From JABMMZ01 sp964438995 (GTDB taxonomy: Bacteria > Bacteroidota > Bacteroidia > NS11-12g > UBA955), in assembly GCA_964438995.1 (NCBI GenBank), contig CAYTMQ010000001.1:434001-498000 (forward strand): a stretch of 64,000 nucleotides of DNA, given 5' to 3'. The number at the start of each line of letters is the position of its first letter. The stretch's first letter is position 1. Shown piece after piece: positions 1 to 8,735 of this stretch. Position numbers and translations under genes: made by a program. The notes under the pieces were generated by a model that ran no database searches, was not told where the DNA came from, and was given only the letters and a program-made list of their open reading frames with translations.

Positions 1-1071
1 CCAAATCCTATTATTTGTGTCAATCTTGATACCAGTAATTCCAGTCTTGCCTGTATTGATTTTATCTAGAATTTGCTTCTTGTTTACGTCGAAACAAATG
101 ATATCTCCTGTCTCATAATCGGATACAAATAGACGGTTATCTTTAATATCTATTCCACAAGGTTGTTTAAGTCCGAATGATGCTGGCACAAACTCTTCCC
201 ATGTCACGCCAGACATTTCCCAATGCTCAGCCAAGGTTTCATTGATCAGTGATAAATCTCTCAGTTTTGAACCAGAGGTAATATCCATACGTAAAATGCG
301 TTTATTCCCTCCATCAACCACGTACAGCCATTTCTTATCCTTATCGAGCACCATATGTGAAGGAACACTCGGATTTCTTTTGATAACTACTTCTTTATAC
401 CTGTGAACCTTACCATCCGAATGATCATCATTTCCAGGGCCATGGTCATTTCCGAAATCATAACGGACGATATGCTTGTTGTACCCATCAAAAACCCAAT
501 ATGTATTATGACTTTCGGCTTCAATTCCCATTGAATATGGACTGCCGTGCAGCATATCCAGATGGCTACCATTGCCTCCCGAAGGCTTGGCATATATATT
601 CAAATCAGCAGACCAAAGACTTGGTCCCGTATAATTACCTCCATTATGGTTGGCATCTAGGACATTAGGAGAAGTGGCCCATGTGCCGTCATTTCCAAAT
701 GACAAGGCCGAAGGCAGGGACATGAAGTGCCAAGCATTTCCGTCTTTTCTATATTCAAAATCTTGGTTCGCAAGCCCTACATTAGTAAACATTACGGTTG
801 ATCCACCAGAATTTTCAGTCCCTTTGTTAATAACCCATAATTCATTAGCTCTTAAAGGATTAAAATCAAGATCTTGTGGACTGGAAATCATCTGGGCATT
901 ACTGGCCTTTACAATGAACTCTGGAAGCAGTTTGCCATAATCAGATTCTATTGCGGGTTTGTAAAATTCAGGAATCAAATTTTTTAAATCAGGTTGAGGT
1001 TCTATAACCTCCTTCTTTCTACAGGCATTAAAAGCCGTAATAATAAGAATAGAAACAATAATTTTTTTCAT
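1..1071 (-). CDS. Lipoprotein with NHL-like beta-propeller (3' end outside window)
   Basis: The reading frame runs off the left edge; 357 codons are visible. The start ATG is two bases past the stop of the upstream multicopper oxidase gene, so the two are probably co-transcribed. Residues 1-17 (MKKIIVSILIITAFNAC) are a lipoprotein-type signal peptide ending in Cys17, so the mature protein is expected to be membrane anchored. The body has repeated propeller-like strands such as 'WLYVVDGGNKRILRMD' and 'GIDIKDNRLFVSDYETGDI', resembling NHL / six-bladed beta-propeller repeats. The closest guess is an NHL-repeat lipoprotein of unknown ligand. Association with the copper oxidase and thioredoxin upstream suggests an envelope redox or metal-handling role, but this is inference from position only. 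Confidence 0.75.
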   Translation of the reverse strand, partial: MKKIIVSILIITAFNACRKKEVIEPQPDLKNLIPEFYKPAIESDYGKLLPEFIVKASNAQMISSPQDLDFNPLRANELWVINKGTENSGGSTVMFTNVGLANQDFEYRKDGNAWHFMSLPSALSFGNDGTWATSPNVLDANHNGGNYTGPSLWSADLNIYAKPSGGNGSHLDMLHGSPYSMGIEAESHNTYWVFDGYNKHIVRYDFGNDHGPGNDDHSDGKVHRYKEVVIKRNPSVPSHMVLDKDKKWLYVVDGGNKRILRMDITSGSKLRDLSLINETLAEHWEMSGVTWEEFVPASFGLKQPCGIDIKDNRLFVSDYETGDIICFDVNKKQILDKINTGKTGITGIKIDTNNRIW

Positions 1072-1072
1072 A

Positions 1073-2809
1073 TTAATTTTTAATAAGTTTAAAGGTTGAA
1101 TAAGTATTTTTATTTTTCAGTCTCAGGAAATAAATACCAGGCGTGTATTCGGTATTATCTATTTCCAACACAGCAGATTCAAAATTCATTGAGCCTAAAG
1201 TAATCAAACGGCCAAAAGTGTCATATACTTCAGCCTGCATTTCTTCAGTTGGGGTTGTATAAGTTATAATCCATTTTTGACTAGAAGGGTTGGGGTATAT
1301 ATGAATGCTGTTATTAATTGACGGATTTTTTATTCCTGTGGCATTAGTGTCCAGTACCAGAAATGAACCCATCATGCCTTCATCTTCATGGTGTAATAAG
1401 TGGCAATGAAACATATATGGGACAGTTTTGTTGGAAAAGTTGGTGAATTGAGTAACAAAGCGAACCGTATCCCCTGGTTTGACCAAAATGACGTCTTTCC
1501 AACCGCTGTATTCCAGGGTAGGCTTTGCTCTGTTAATATCCAAAACATTGAATTGAATGTCATGAATATGAAAAGGGTGTGCAACCATCGTTGAATTGGT
1601 TAAAGTCCATATCTCCTTATTCCCAAGATAAGTTATAATATTGACTGAATCAATGTTAAATGATTTTCCGTTCATTTTAAATGGACCATCAACCTTGGAC
1701 TGATCTCCAAAATTGGCAGTATCCGCTGAAAAGTGTACATGCCTGTAAGCATTAATATTACTGGTATCAAAAAGTTTTAAAGTATTGAATTTAGCCGGAA
1801 TTGAGGTGACGGGATTATTGGAAGCAGGGCCAATGTCAAATCTGAGCAAGTTAAAATCAAGCCCGTTTAAAGGATTGGAATAATAGCCTTCGCCAATAAT
1901 TATAAAGGAAGTACCTACCGAATCAGCACCAATAATGCCTTTTGGCAGTTCAGATGCAAAGCTCTTAAGGTAGATTTGCTTTCCAAGGCTATCATTCTTA
2001 AAGTCAACTAATATCTCCACCCTTTCTCCAGGGGATATCCTTATCCTCTCAGTCTGATATGGCTCGGAAAGCAGCCCACCGTCTGTTGCAATGATATAAA
2101 AAGGCCTGTTATCACCAAGACCAACATAATAAGTTCTATCAGTACTTCCGTTTAGCAGTCGCAGGCGAACAACCTGTTTAGGCACCGTTAGGAAAGGGTT
2201 AACCGTGGCATTTACCATAACCAGTGTATCCTCATGGTTGGCTGTTGCAACCTGAGACAAAACATCAAAGGCTTTGGTTTGAAGAATCAAGGGAAAATCA
2301 TCAACTCCATATCTTCTAGGCAATACATACGACTCGGCCTTATCTCGCACGATGATCATTCCTGCCAATCCTCTTGATACCTGAATTTCTGTCTTGTTCT
2401 CTCCGTGGGGATGGTACCAATAGGTTCCTGCATTATTCAGCATTCTGAAGGATGGGCTCCAGGTTGAATTATTATTGATGATCTGATGTGGGCCACCATC
2501 AAATTCGGGAGCTACATGAAACCCATGCCAATGCACCGTAGTGGAAGTGCCTATAGTATTGGTTACATTCAGAGTTATGCTGTCATTTTTATTTATAAGC
2601 AAGGTAGGTCCTAAAATATTGCCATTGTATCCAAAAGTTGGCGTATTAATACCTGTAAAGAACTGTTTGGTGCCCTTTTGCACAGTTAAATTAAAAACCT
2701 TCCCTGACAAGGTATCTGGAATAAATAGTGGGTTTTGTGAGAAAGCCATACCAGTAGTTACCAATTGCATGGCAACCACTGATACGGCATATTTTAATTT
2801 AATAAGCAT
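1073..2809 (-). CDS. Secreted multicopper oxidase with T9SS C-terminal tail
   Basis: The 578-residue protein starts with a signal peptide (cleavage near 'AFSQ', residue 25). Copper-ligand motifs of multicopper oxidases are present in order: HWHGFH at residues 93-98, YHPHG at about 132-136, 'HPFHIHD' near residue 410 and 'HCHLLHHEDEGMM' near 465, the last giving the His-Cys-His trinuclear/type 1 site and a probable Met axial ligand. All four ligand sets look intact, so the enzyme should oxidise a substrate (Cu(I), a phenol or similar) with reduction of O2. The last ~80 residues ('IHIYPNPSS...') are a T9SS type A sorting domain, placing it at the cell surface. It is closest to the CotA/SufI-like group. 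Substrate cannot be read from the sequence. The gene lies 2 bp after a thioredoxin-like gene. Confidence 0.93.
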   Translation of the reverse strand: MLIKLKYAVSVVAMQLVTTGMAFSQNPLFIPDTLSGKVFNLTVQKGTKQFFTGINTPTFGYNGNILGPTLLINKNDSITLNVTNTIGTSTTVHWHGFHVAPEFDGGPHQIINNNSTWSPSFRMLNNAGTYWYHPHGENKTEIQVSRGLAGMIIVRDKAESYVLPRRYGVDDFPLILQTKAFDVLSQVATANHEDTLVMVNATVNPFLTVPKQVVRLRLLNGSTDRTYYVGLGDNRPFYIIATDGGLLSEPYQTERIRISPGERVEILVDFKNDSLGKQIYLKSFASELPKGIIGADSVGTSFIIIGEGYYSNPLNGLDFNLLRFDIGPASNNPVTSIPAKFNTLKLFDTSNINAYRHVHFSADTANFGDQSKVDGPFKMNGKSFNIDSVNIITYLGNKEIWTLTNSTMVAHPFHIHDIQFNVLDINRAKPTLEYSGWKDVILVKPGDTVRFVTQFTNFSNKTVPYMFHCHLLHHEDEGMMGSFLVLDTNATGIKNPSINNSIHIYPNPSSQKWIITYTTPTEEMQAEVYDTFGRLITLGSMNFESAVLEIDNTEYTPGIYFLRLKNKNTYSTFKLIKN

Positions 2810-2811
2810 TA

Positions 2812-3609
2812 TTAGTTCAAGACAGTAAATTTAGCTTGTTGGATTGACCCATTGGATGACAATTGAATGAAATAAAGTCCCGGATCAAGCTCGCTGGTAT
2901 TTATCGTATATGAGAACGTGCCCCTTACAACATTTGCCTCAGCTACCAATTGTATGACTTTGCCTGAGACATCTATTATTTCTACCTTAAGAGCACCGTC
3001 TTTTGTCAGATCAAAACTTAGATTAAGTTCAGTACCAACAGGATTAGGATAAAGCTGAAAAGACTTAATATTATTGGTAATCGGATCTACAGATAAAGTC
3101 TTAAATGATTGTTTGATGTCGGCAACCATCTGAGCCGTGTCACTGGTTGTAAACCCAATGTATGGACTGCCCAATACCTTGTGTGCTATTCCACCGCCTA
3201 ATATAACGATTGTCGGCATTCCCATCCCACCATAATAAGCTACTTGAGCGGCACCGCTATCCATTGGGATTGAGGTAAAACCATTGTTGGATACCCAACT
3301 GGCATTGCTTGCGCAACTGTATGTATTATTAGATCCAATTGCATAAGCCTTAATCCTTCCTGGATATTGGGCTAATAGTTTGGCTTTCATGTCTTCAAGC
3401 TTTTTACCAGCTGTAATACAAGGACTACAATTCTGCATAAAAAACTCTAGGATAACCACTTTGCCAGAATCCAGATCCTTATAAAGGCTATGGATATTGC
3501 CTTTACAATCTTTGCGGTTGAAATCCATTGCAGTGGTTTGTGCAGTGCTACTATTAGCAAAGGCTAATAACATGCCCATAATAATCATTGAAAGTAGTTT
3601 GTTGTTCAT
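2812..3609 (-). CDS. TlpA-like thioredoxin-fold secreted protein with T9SS tail
   Basis: Start chosen at the ATG at 3609, which gives a clean signal peptide (MNNKLLSMIIMGMLLAFANS...TAQ); an in-frame start nine codons upstream would precede this with charged residues. The mature part carries a thioredoxin active site 'FFMQNCSPCITAGKK' (CxxC) and a later 'GMGMPTIVILGG' cis-Pro strand, as in TlpA/ResA-like reductases. The C-terminal ~75 residues ('FQLYPNPVGTELNLSF...') are a T9SS type A sorting domain. It is likely a surface or periplasmic disulfide/thiol oxidoreductase. Its stop lies 2 bp from the multicopper oxidase start, so the two are probably translated together; thiol chaperones often accompany copper enzymes, but direct partnership here is inference. 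Confidence 0.88.
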   Translation of the reverse strand: MNNKLLSMIIMGMLLAFANSSTAQTTAMDFNRKDCKGNIHSLYKDLDSGKVVILEFFMQNCSPCITAGKKLEDMKAKLLAQYPGRIKAYAIGSNNTYSCASNASWVSNNGFTSIPMDSGAAQVAYYGGMGMPTIVILGGGIAHKVLGSPYIGFTTSDTAQMVADIKQSFKTLSVDPITNNIKSFQLYPNPVGTELNLSFDLTKDGALKVEIIDVSGKVIQLVAEANVVRGTFSYTINTSELDPGLYFIQLSSNGSIQQAKFTVLN

Positions 3610-3677
3610 TTTATTTTTTAAATTAATTTGTATCAAAGTGGTCTTACTCTATCTTACTTATCTCATGAGAAAGCATC

Positions 3678-3836
3678 TTAAAAGTTAGATTTCATATTGA
3701 CATCCATAAAAAAATTAGAGATGTTGTTGAACAAATGACCGTTGTCGACATTAAAGTCAATGTTGACAGGAGTAATATACACCTTAAGCAGATTTGCTAA
3801 TATGAAAATAGATAAAATTGTCTTTGATTTTATTTT
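3678..3836 (-). other. Possible decayed coding remnant in the gap 3637-3929
   Basis: The ~290 bp gap between the thioredoxin gene and the HYC_CC_PP gene has a minus-strand open frame of about 52 codons without an ATG. It reads as a hydrophobic stretch (ILSIFILANLL) followed by 'VYITPVNIDFNVDNG' and ending 'FFMDVNMKSNF'. That pattern looks like a signal peptide joined to a short C-terminal piece of an envelope protein. It may be a deletion scar of a gene once in this cluster, or chance. No other structure was seen in the gap. Confidence 0.2.
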
Positions 3837-3929
3837 TCACTTTTTTTATTGATTTAATAGAGATGTGCTATTCATTTTTATGAATAAAAATTAGCAAGCA
3901 CACAACGCTATGGCTTAAAAAAAATGGAA

Positions 3930-4337
3930 TCAAATCAAAAACACCCTATTTTCGATATAGAGTGGGTTGGACGAAATATCAGGCGGTGCCTTAATATTAT
4001 AATAAGAATGAAAAAAATCCTGAATCTCAGGATAAGGAACATATTCTATATAGACACAATGAATGTACTGTTCAAAAATGGGTTTGACTTCAATACTTTC
4101 TTTCGGAGAAAAATTATCTCCTATATTCTTGATAACAATTTTCTTATCATTGCAGCATTTAGAGGAGTGCGCCTCAGTTTCATGTGTACACTTACAGATT
4201 TTATTAAAACTAACCCCAAACAATGTGCACGATGTTCTGCCCTGGCAATTATGAATAGATAAACCCGCACCAGATATAGAAACCAGGTATAAAAATAACA
4301 ACGCTATCGCACTTAACTTCTTCAAAGTCGGGAGCAA
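3930..4337 (-). CDS. HYC_CC_PP family small secreted cysteine protein
   Basis: A 135-residue protein with an N-terminal hydrophobic signal (LSAIALLFLYLVSISGAGLSI). It has the layout of the Bacteroidota HYC_CC_PP family: 'HNC' at residues 29-31 in place of HYC, a CKC at 48-50, a paired Cys at 61-62, and PP at 118-119 near the C-terminus. Proteins of this family are short, exported and of unknown function, and commonly sit beside TonB-dependent receptors or copper genes. The clustered Cys/His residues suggest metal binding. Here it lies upstream of the thioredoxin-like and copper oxidase genes on the same strand, separated by ~290 bp, which supports a copper/redox setting but does not prove co-transcription. 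Confidence 0.75.
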   Translation of the reverse strand: MLPTLKKLSAIALLFLYLVSISGAGLSIHNCQGRTSCTLFGVSFNKICKCTHETEAHSSKCCNDKKIVIKNIGDNFSPKESIEVKPIFEQYIHCVYIEYVPYPEIQDFFHSYYNIKAPPDISSNPLYIENRVFLI

Positions 4338-4914
4338 TTTAAGTAAAATTATTCAATAATTTATAAAAAAATGAAAATAAGTTTGAAAAAGAGAAAAAAC
4401 ATTCGAAGAAACTTAAAAAATTATTAATTAGATAAACTTATTCCTGTTTTGATTTTTAAGCATTTAAGTTGATTTTAAAGAATCTGTCGCTCACTTCAGA
4501 TAACGATAGTAAATAATCAATAGAATCCTCAAAAACTTCTAACATACTAATTATTAAAATGGGGGATAGCAGTGTTAGAATTTGTTAGTTTTATTTTTTC
4601 TGTAAAGGGAGGGAGGGATTCTTTTTTCTACTTTATATCTGTCCAGTCTTAGAAAGAGAGATTAAGATAACAGGAAAAATAATTACTATTCAGTAAAACA
4701 TAGGATGTATAAGTCTTCCAAAAGGAATGTGTTTTTCAAATTTACAGTTGATGGGTATAGATTCACTCAAAAAGTAATCATTTTATTAGGGAATTAAGAA
4801 TTGAATTTACGATTTACGGATTTTTGATTCAATAAAACGGTTTGGCTTTAAGGCCATTAATGAAACAGTTTTCTTACTTGAGTTCAGCATATTTTGAATT
4901 GTATTCTAAATCCA
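4338..4914. other. Non-coding AT-rich gap
   Basis: No convincing gene is visible. A 29-codon minus-strand ORF at 4456-4545 (starts MLEVFEDSIDYLLSL) is amphipathic and has a proper ATG, but no recognisable ribosome site or homologue is known to me. A purine run (agggagggaggg) occurs near 4605. The right part holds the promoter of the next gene. Confidence 0.4.
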
Positions 4915-4945
4915 TTGTTACAAAAACTCAAAAATTGTATATTTG
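4915..4945 (+). promoter_or_regulatory. Bacteroidota-type promoter, near-leaderless
   Basis: TTG at 4915-4917, a 20 bp spacer, then TATATTTG at 4938-4945, matching the Bacteroidota -33 TTTG / -7 TAnnTTTG consensus. The ATG of the next gene is at 4950, four bases after the -7 element, so the transcript would have little or no 5' leader. Confidence 0.6.
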
Positions 4946-4949
4946 AATT

Positions 4950-5363
4950 ATGAACATAAATTTAAATGAAATTCCTTGCTGGTATATAGTCATTTCAATG
5001 ATATTATCTTTCTATTATTCTATCAGAGGAGGACGGGCGAATTATCTATTCAATTTAAATAGGATTAAAGAAGACGACGCAAGAATTAAAAATGATTCAG
5101 TAAGCAAAAGAGAGTGGCCTTTAAATAAATGGCAGTCATTTTGGATTTACAGTCTTCATGATTTTATTTTCCATTTAATATGTTCTTTATCTGGATTCTT
5201 CACATTATATTTATTGGGAACTAACTATCAGGTAATGAGTTCTAATGCCGCGACAACAGGAGATTCTATTCTCATTGTGTTTTTATCCTTGTATAATATA
5301 ATTGGAATTACAGGAATGTTGCCCCAACTTATTCAGCAAGGTAAGTTACCTGGGATGAAATAA
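4950..5363 (+). CDS. Small multi-helix membrane protein, unknown function
   Basis: A 137-residue protein I do not recognise. Three hydrophobic segments can be seen: residues ~9-25, ~70-90 and ~105-125. Between the first two lies a polar, charged stretch (residues ~30-60, 'RIKEDDARIKNDSVSKREW'). The C-terminal part 'GDSILIVFLSLYNIIGITG' resembles the end of another orphan membrane protein in this island (9546-9929, 'GDYLTLLFSFIGITG'), so the two may be distant relatives. It precedes the TIR gene by ~170 bp and each gene has its own near-leaderless promoter. A membrane partner for the TIR protein is possible but unproven. Confidence 0.6.
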   Translation: MNINLNEIPCWYIVISMILSFYYSIRGGRANYLFNLNRIKEDDARIKNDSVSKREWPLNKWQSFWIYSLHDFIFHLICSLSGFFTLYLLGTNYQVMSSNAATTGDSILIVFLSLYNIIGITGMLPQLIQQGKLPGMK

Positions 5364-5522
5364 GAATTAACTTTTAGTTTCAAAGGTATTCGAAGGTTAC
5401 TTGATCCAAATAAAAAGGACTTAGTCATTTTGTTCAGGAGCGGAGTAACCTTTATTTTTCTTTTATCAATTATAGACCAACGTAAATACTTATTACGTAT
5501 AATGAAGATTACAATTAATTTG

Positions 5523-5530
5523 TAAATTTG
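5523..5530 (+). promoter_or_regulatory. -7 element (TAAATTTG) of the TIR gene
   Basis: TAAATTTG fits the Bacteroidota TAnnTTTG -7 consensus and ends five bases before the ATG at 5535. A good -33 element was not found. The short distance suggests a near-leaderless transcript and supports the chosen start. Confidence 0.45.
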
Positions 5531-5534
5531 TTTA

Positions 5535-6461
5535 ATGAATAAGGAATTCAAATATGATGTAGCGTTTTCTTTCACACAGCAGGATGAACGGATTGCATAT
5601 GAAATAAACGATTTGATTCAAGATCAATACAAGACGTTCATCTATTCACAACACCAAGATATATTAGCTGGCTCGGATGGAGAAACTATTTTCAGTGAAG
5701 TTTTCAGTGAACAGGCTAGAATAGTTATAGTATTGTATAGAAGTAGTTGGGGAGAATCTAAATGGACCAGAGTAGAGAAGGATGCAATCCAAAATCGAAG
5801 TAGGGACAATGGTTATGGCTTTTGTATATTTATCCCTCTTGATGATGACATGAGTATGCCACCTTGGATTCCCGCGAATTACATATACTACAATCTAAAT
5901 AGATTTGGCGTTTCAGAACTCGTTCCAGTAATTAAACACAAAATTCATGAGGCTGGAGGTATTAATAAGCCTGAATCGATACAAGATGCAGCAGAACGGC
6001 TTAAAAGACACAAGAATGCGCAACTAGAGAGGCTAAAGCTATTAAATAACCCTTCATTAGCAACAGATGTTTTCAATGAAATAGAATCGATATTTAATGC
6101 TTTAAAGAGCCATAAAATTACACTTGACTATCTAGGTTTAGGGATGCAAGAGCAACTGGGTCAATACTATCATGTAGCTTACAAAGGCTATATCATTAGT
6201 GTGTCATGGACTGCTCAATTGCATTTTTCGACGGATATTAAAGAAGAAATTTTAACTTTTCAAATTTCTCAAAGGACAGGTCATGCACATTTTGATCAAC
6301 ATGACCATATAATAAAAAGTGGTCGATATAGTGTTGATATTGATTTGTCTGGAAAATTAGGGTGGAAAGATATTGAAAATGAAACACAATTCCGCACATC
6401 AGAAATGCTTGTTGATGAATGGGTGAAACTATTTATTAAAGGTCTGCATGCCATACAATAA
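5535..6461 (+). CDS. TIR-domain protein, putative NAD-consuming defence effector
   Basis: The N-terminal ~140 residues are a TIR-like domain: 'YDVAFSFTQQDER' (residues 7-19) is the first strand and following loop, 'RIVIVLYRSSWGESKW' (62-77) holds the conserved S-x-W segment, and Glu81 in 'WTRVEKDA' is at the position of the catalytic glutamate of NAD+-cleaving TIRs. Residues ~150-308 form an unrelated C-terminal region with a helical stretch ('ERLKRHKNAQLERLKLL') and a beta-rich part that I do not recognise; it could be a sensor or oligomerisation domain. Bacterial TIR proteins of this kind commonly act as NADase effectors in anti-phage defence. Here it neighbours a small membrane protein and a putAbiC-like gene, consistent with a defence island. 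Function is inferred from fold and context. Confidence 0.75.
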   Translation: MNKEFKYDVAFSFTQQDERIAYEINDLIQDQYKTFIYSQHQDILAGSDGETIFSEVFSEQARIVIVLYRSSWGESKWTRVEKDAIQNRSRDNGYGFCIFIPLDDDMSMPPWIPANYIYYNLNRFGVSELVPVIKHKIHEAGGINKPESIQDAAERLKRHKNAQLERLKLLNNPSLATDVFNEIESIFNALKSHKITLDYLGLGMQEQLGQYYHVAYKGYIISVSWTAQLHFSTDIKEEILTFQISQRTGHAHFDQHDHIIKSGRYSVDIDLSGKLGWKDIENETQFRTSEMLVDEWVKLFIKGLHAIQ

Positions 6462-6522
6462 TTATCCATACTAGCCCTAGCCCCATCAGCAAACTACCCA
6501 GTTTGGATAAGTATGGAAATGC

Positions 6523-6848
6523 CAATCAAATTGACCTCCTAAAACCGATACAAACGGACCCCTGCTTGCCGATTTAAATTGCCCCTCCTTAAAATTCCTT
6601 CAAAATTCATCATAATTTTTGGTTGATATTGGAGATAAATTAAGTCTTTAAATACTTAATTTATATCTATGTCTAATAACACAATTATTATGAGTAAACT
6701 TCGCCATATACTGCGTTTACATGCGCAAAGAAAAGGAACAAAAGAGATAAGCAAACAAACAGGTGTAGCAAGAAACACTGTAAAGAAATACATTGCTAAG
6801 TATAAGTGTAAGCTCCCAAACATCTACTTTAATTCAGCCATAAATTAA
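6523..6848 (+). mobile_element. IS21-family element remnant (left end plus 5' part of istA)
   Basis: Three related short direct motifs lie at 6523-6539, 6547-6563 and 6571-6588 (forms of 'caatcaaattgacctcc' and 'gatttaaattgcccctcc'). They resemble the multiple terminal repeats bound by IS21 transposases. They are followed at 6669 by the start of an IstA-like reading frame that ends prematurely. No istB, right end or flanking target duplication was seen, so this is a truncated scar. The assignment of the repeats is inference from their position and spacing. Confidence 0.5.
6669..6848 (+). pseudogene. istA: Truncated IS21 transposase IstA, N-terminal 59 residues
   Basis: The frame has an ATG start, then the IstA-type N-terminus: 'IIMSKLRHILRLHAQRKGT' followed by a helix-turn-helix 'KEISKQTGVARNTVKKYI' (about residues 25-42), as in Bacteroidota IS21 transposases. 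Homology stops near residue 46; the last 13 codons (CKLPNIYFNSAIN) look like unrelated DNA read to a chance stop. The DDE catalytic domain is absent, so it is not active. Confidence 0.7.
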
Positions 6849-7466
6849 TTGGTTACATAATTGTGCAACTGATTAAATATGTAAAGAGTTGGTAATTAGA
6901 GAGATGATGTATAATAATTATGGTCCCCGTTTGATTGAAAGAATGGTTTAAATTCTCGCAGTTTCTCAGGATTTCACGAGAATTCACGAGAAGCAGGGTG
7001 AAATTTTTATATGGGCTTAAAAAAAAAGTATAGGTTCTGATAACTTTTTTGCTGATGATATTACAGGGTGGGTTAATTGAATTGTTGTATTAGATTATAA
7101 CTAATTAAATTGAATAAATTTGATTGTTATATGACTTTTAAATATTTTACAATGTTTATCAGATTGAAATGAAGGGAAAAAATTTTAATAATGCAACCGA
7201 ATGATGATTAAAAAGTATACGTTTGCATTAATTGAAACTAAGTTGAAGAATGAGGTGTTTTTTTTTACTAATATTGGGTCAATTTTTTAAAGTTGGTTGG
7301 TAACTATAATTGGTATGAGTGTATAAGAAGCTTATTTCTTTAATTTAGAAAAAGATAAAACTAAGCAATTCTTTTTACTTATTTTTGTTTTTACTGAATT
7401 AAAAGAAACAGTTTGAAGATTAAAATAAATAAAATTAGAACAAATGGAAATTGTGTCGAAAAATAG
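6849..7466. other. Non-coding gap after the IS21 remnant
   Basis: No gene is visible. A short motif, ttcacgaga, is repeated twice head to tail around 6975-6992 (within 'tttcacgagaattcacgag'), centred on a gaattc palindrome; its role is unknown. The rest is very AT-rich and contains no clear promoter consensus for the following gene. Confidence 0.35.
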
Positions 7467-8735
7467 ATGAAATTAGTACATGAAGAAATAGAAACACCAG
7501 TTAATAAAGGTAATTATGAATATGAATTAATTGCTAAGAAGTATAAAAATATTTCGATTATGGCAAATATTTGTCTAATTATTGGAATACTATTATCCCT
7601 AATTTTTGGTTTTTATATTTTTTTTCAAAGGTGGCATGAGGTTGTTAATCCTGTAGATTTATCAAATTTTTCGACTTTTATTTTTGGGTTGGGTGGGATT
7701 TTTTTAACTGTAGCTTCAATTCTTTATTTAATTCATAATTTAAGAATGCAAAGTGAATCATTAAGAGTTAGCATTAAAGATTTTCAAGCTAATTTAGAGG
7801 AAATAAAGGTTTCAAATTCTAATTTTTTAAATCAGAAACTTGAAAATACATTCTTTAGTTTATTGGAAAATCATTATAAATTAACCTCAAATATTGGAAT
7901 TGAAGAACTAAATAGAATACTCCATTCAACTGCATATTGTTTAAATGAATATGAACGTTCAATTCAAAATCGATATTTCAATTCAGATACTTCTACAGCT
8001 TTTAATCCAAAAGAATTGTACTATCAGAATCCTAAATTGCATATTTTACTTGAGAGTGTTTCTCATATTTATCTATATGTAAATTCAAAATTAAGCGCAG
8101 ATGAGTTTTATTATAGAACTTTATGGAACTCCATATCAGAATGTGAAAGATTTTTTATAGGCTTGACAAATTTGAATAAATTAGGGCCATTCAGAAATAT
8201 TCAAATATTAGAAAGTTATACTAAGAAGTACTATGAATTAAGTCACTATAAGAATTTTTTAGATTCGGGTTTCGTACCTAATATTAGTATAGAATTTGCA
8301 AAAAATATAGGGGAGATAAAATTGACTAAAATGAAATCTAAGAATTTTAATTTTAATGAAATCGTGGATTTATTTAGTTTTAAAATTAAAGCCGTTTTTT
8401 ACCTAAATAAAAATGAAATTACATTATTGGGACGAAAGTTGCTTTTAGATAATGAATTAATTATGGATTATTCACCTAAAGTTAGAATAATACTTAAGAA
8501 TGATTTTCAAGATTCAAACTTTTTAGCATTGTCTCAAGTTGAAATAAATGAAATAGTCAATATTCAATTGGATGAAAGTTTAAGTTATTATGAACGTAGA
8601 CTAAGTCTAATTTGGCAATTTGAATTTCCAATTTATAAAAGTAGTAAAATGTATATTTTTGAAATTGAGAAAGTTTATAATCTTAGGATTAGAAGCATTT
8701 CTGAGTTTTCTAGAGGTTATTCTTTAACTATTTGA
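7467..8735 (+). CDS. putAbiC-like putative phage abortive-infection membrane protein
   Basis: A 422-residue protein with two N-terminal membrane helices (residues ~30-53 and ~69-92) separated by a short loop. A coiled-coil-like stretch (~95-120) and then the signature 'LENTFFSLLENHYKLTSNI' follow. That F-FxxL-x3-H pattern after two membrane spans is typical of the putative AbiC-type family (Pfam putAbiC). The remaining ~270 residues are soluble, helical and Lys/Asn-rich. Members are suspected to act in phage exclusion by abortive infection, with little biochemical proof. The base composition is even more AT-rich than the neighbours, which suggests transfer. The gene stands alone on the + strand between the IS21 scar and decayed DNA. 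Confidence 0.65.
   Translation: MKLVHEEIETPVNKGNYEYELIAKKYKNISIMANICLIIGILLSLIFGFYIFFQRWHEVVNPVDLSNFSTFIFGLGGIFLTVASILYLIHNLRMQSESLRVSIKDFQANLEEIKVSNSNFLNQKLENTFFSLLENHYKLTSNIGIEELNRILHSTAYCLNEYERSIQNRYFNSDTSTAFNPKELYYQNPKLHILLESVSHIYLYVNSKLSADEFYYRTLWNSISECERFFIGLTNLNKLGPFRNIQILESYTKKYYELSHYKNFLDSGFVPNISIEFAKNIGEIKLTKMKSKNFNFNEIVDLFSFKIKAVFYLNKNEITLLGRKLLLDNELIMDYSPKVRIILKNDFQDSNFLALSQVEINEIVNIQLDESLSYYERRLSLIWQFEFPIYKSSKMYIFEIEKVYNLRIRSISEFSRGYSLTI

Noticed and set aside
4456..4545. 29-codon minus-strand ORF (MLEVFEDSIDYLLSL...)
   Set aside because: Too short, no family and no promoter or ribosome site; noted but not called.
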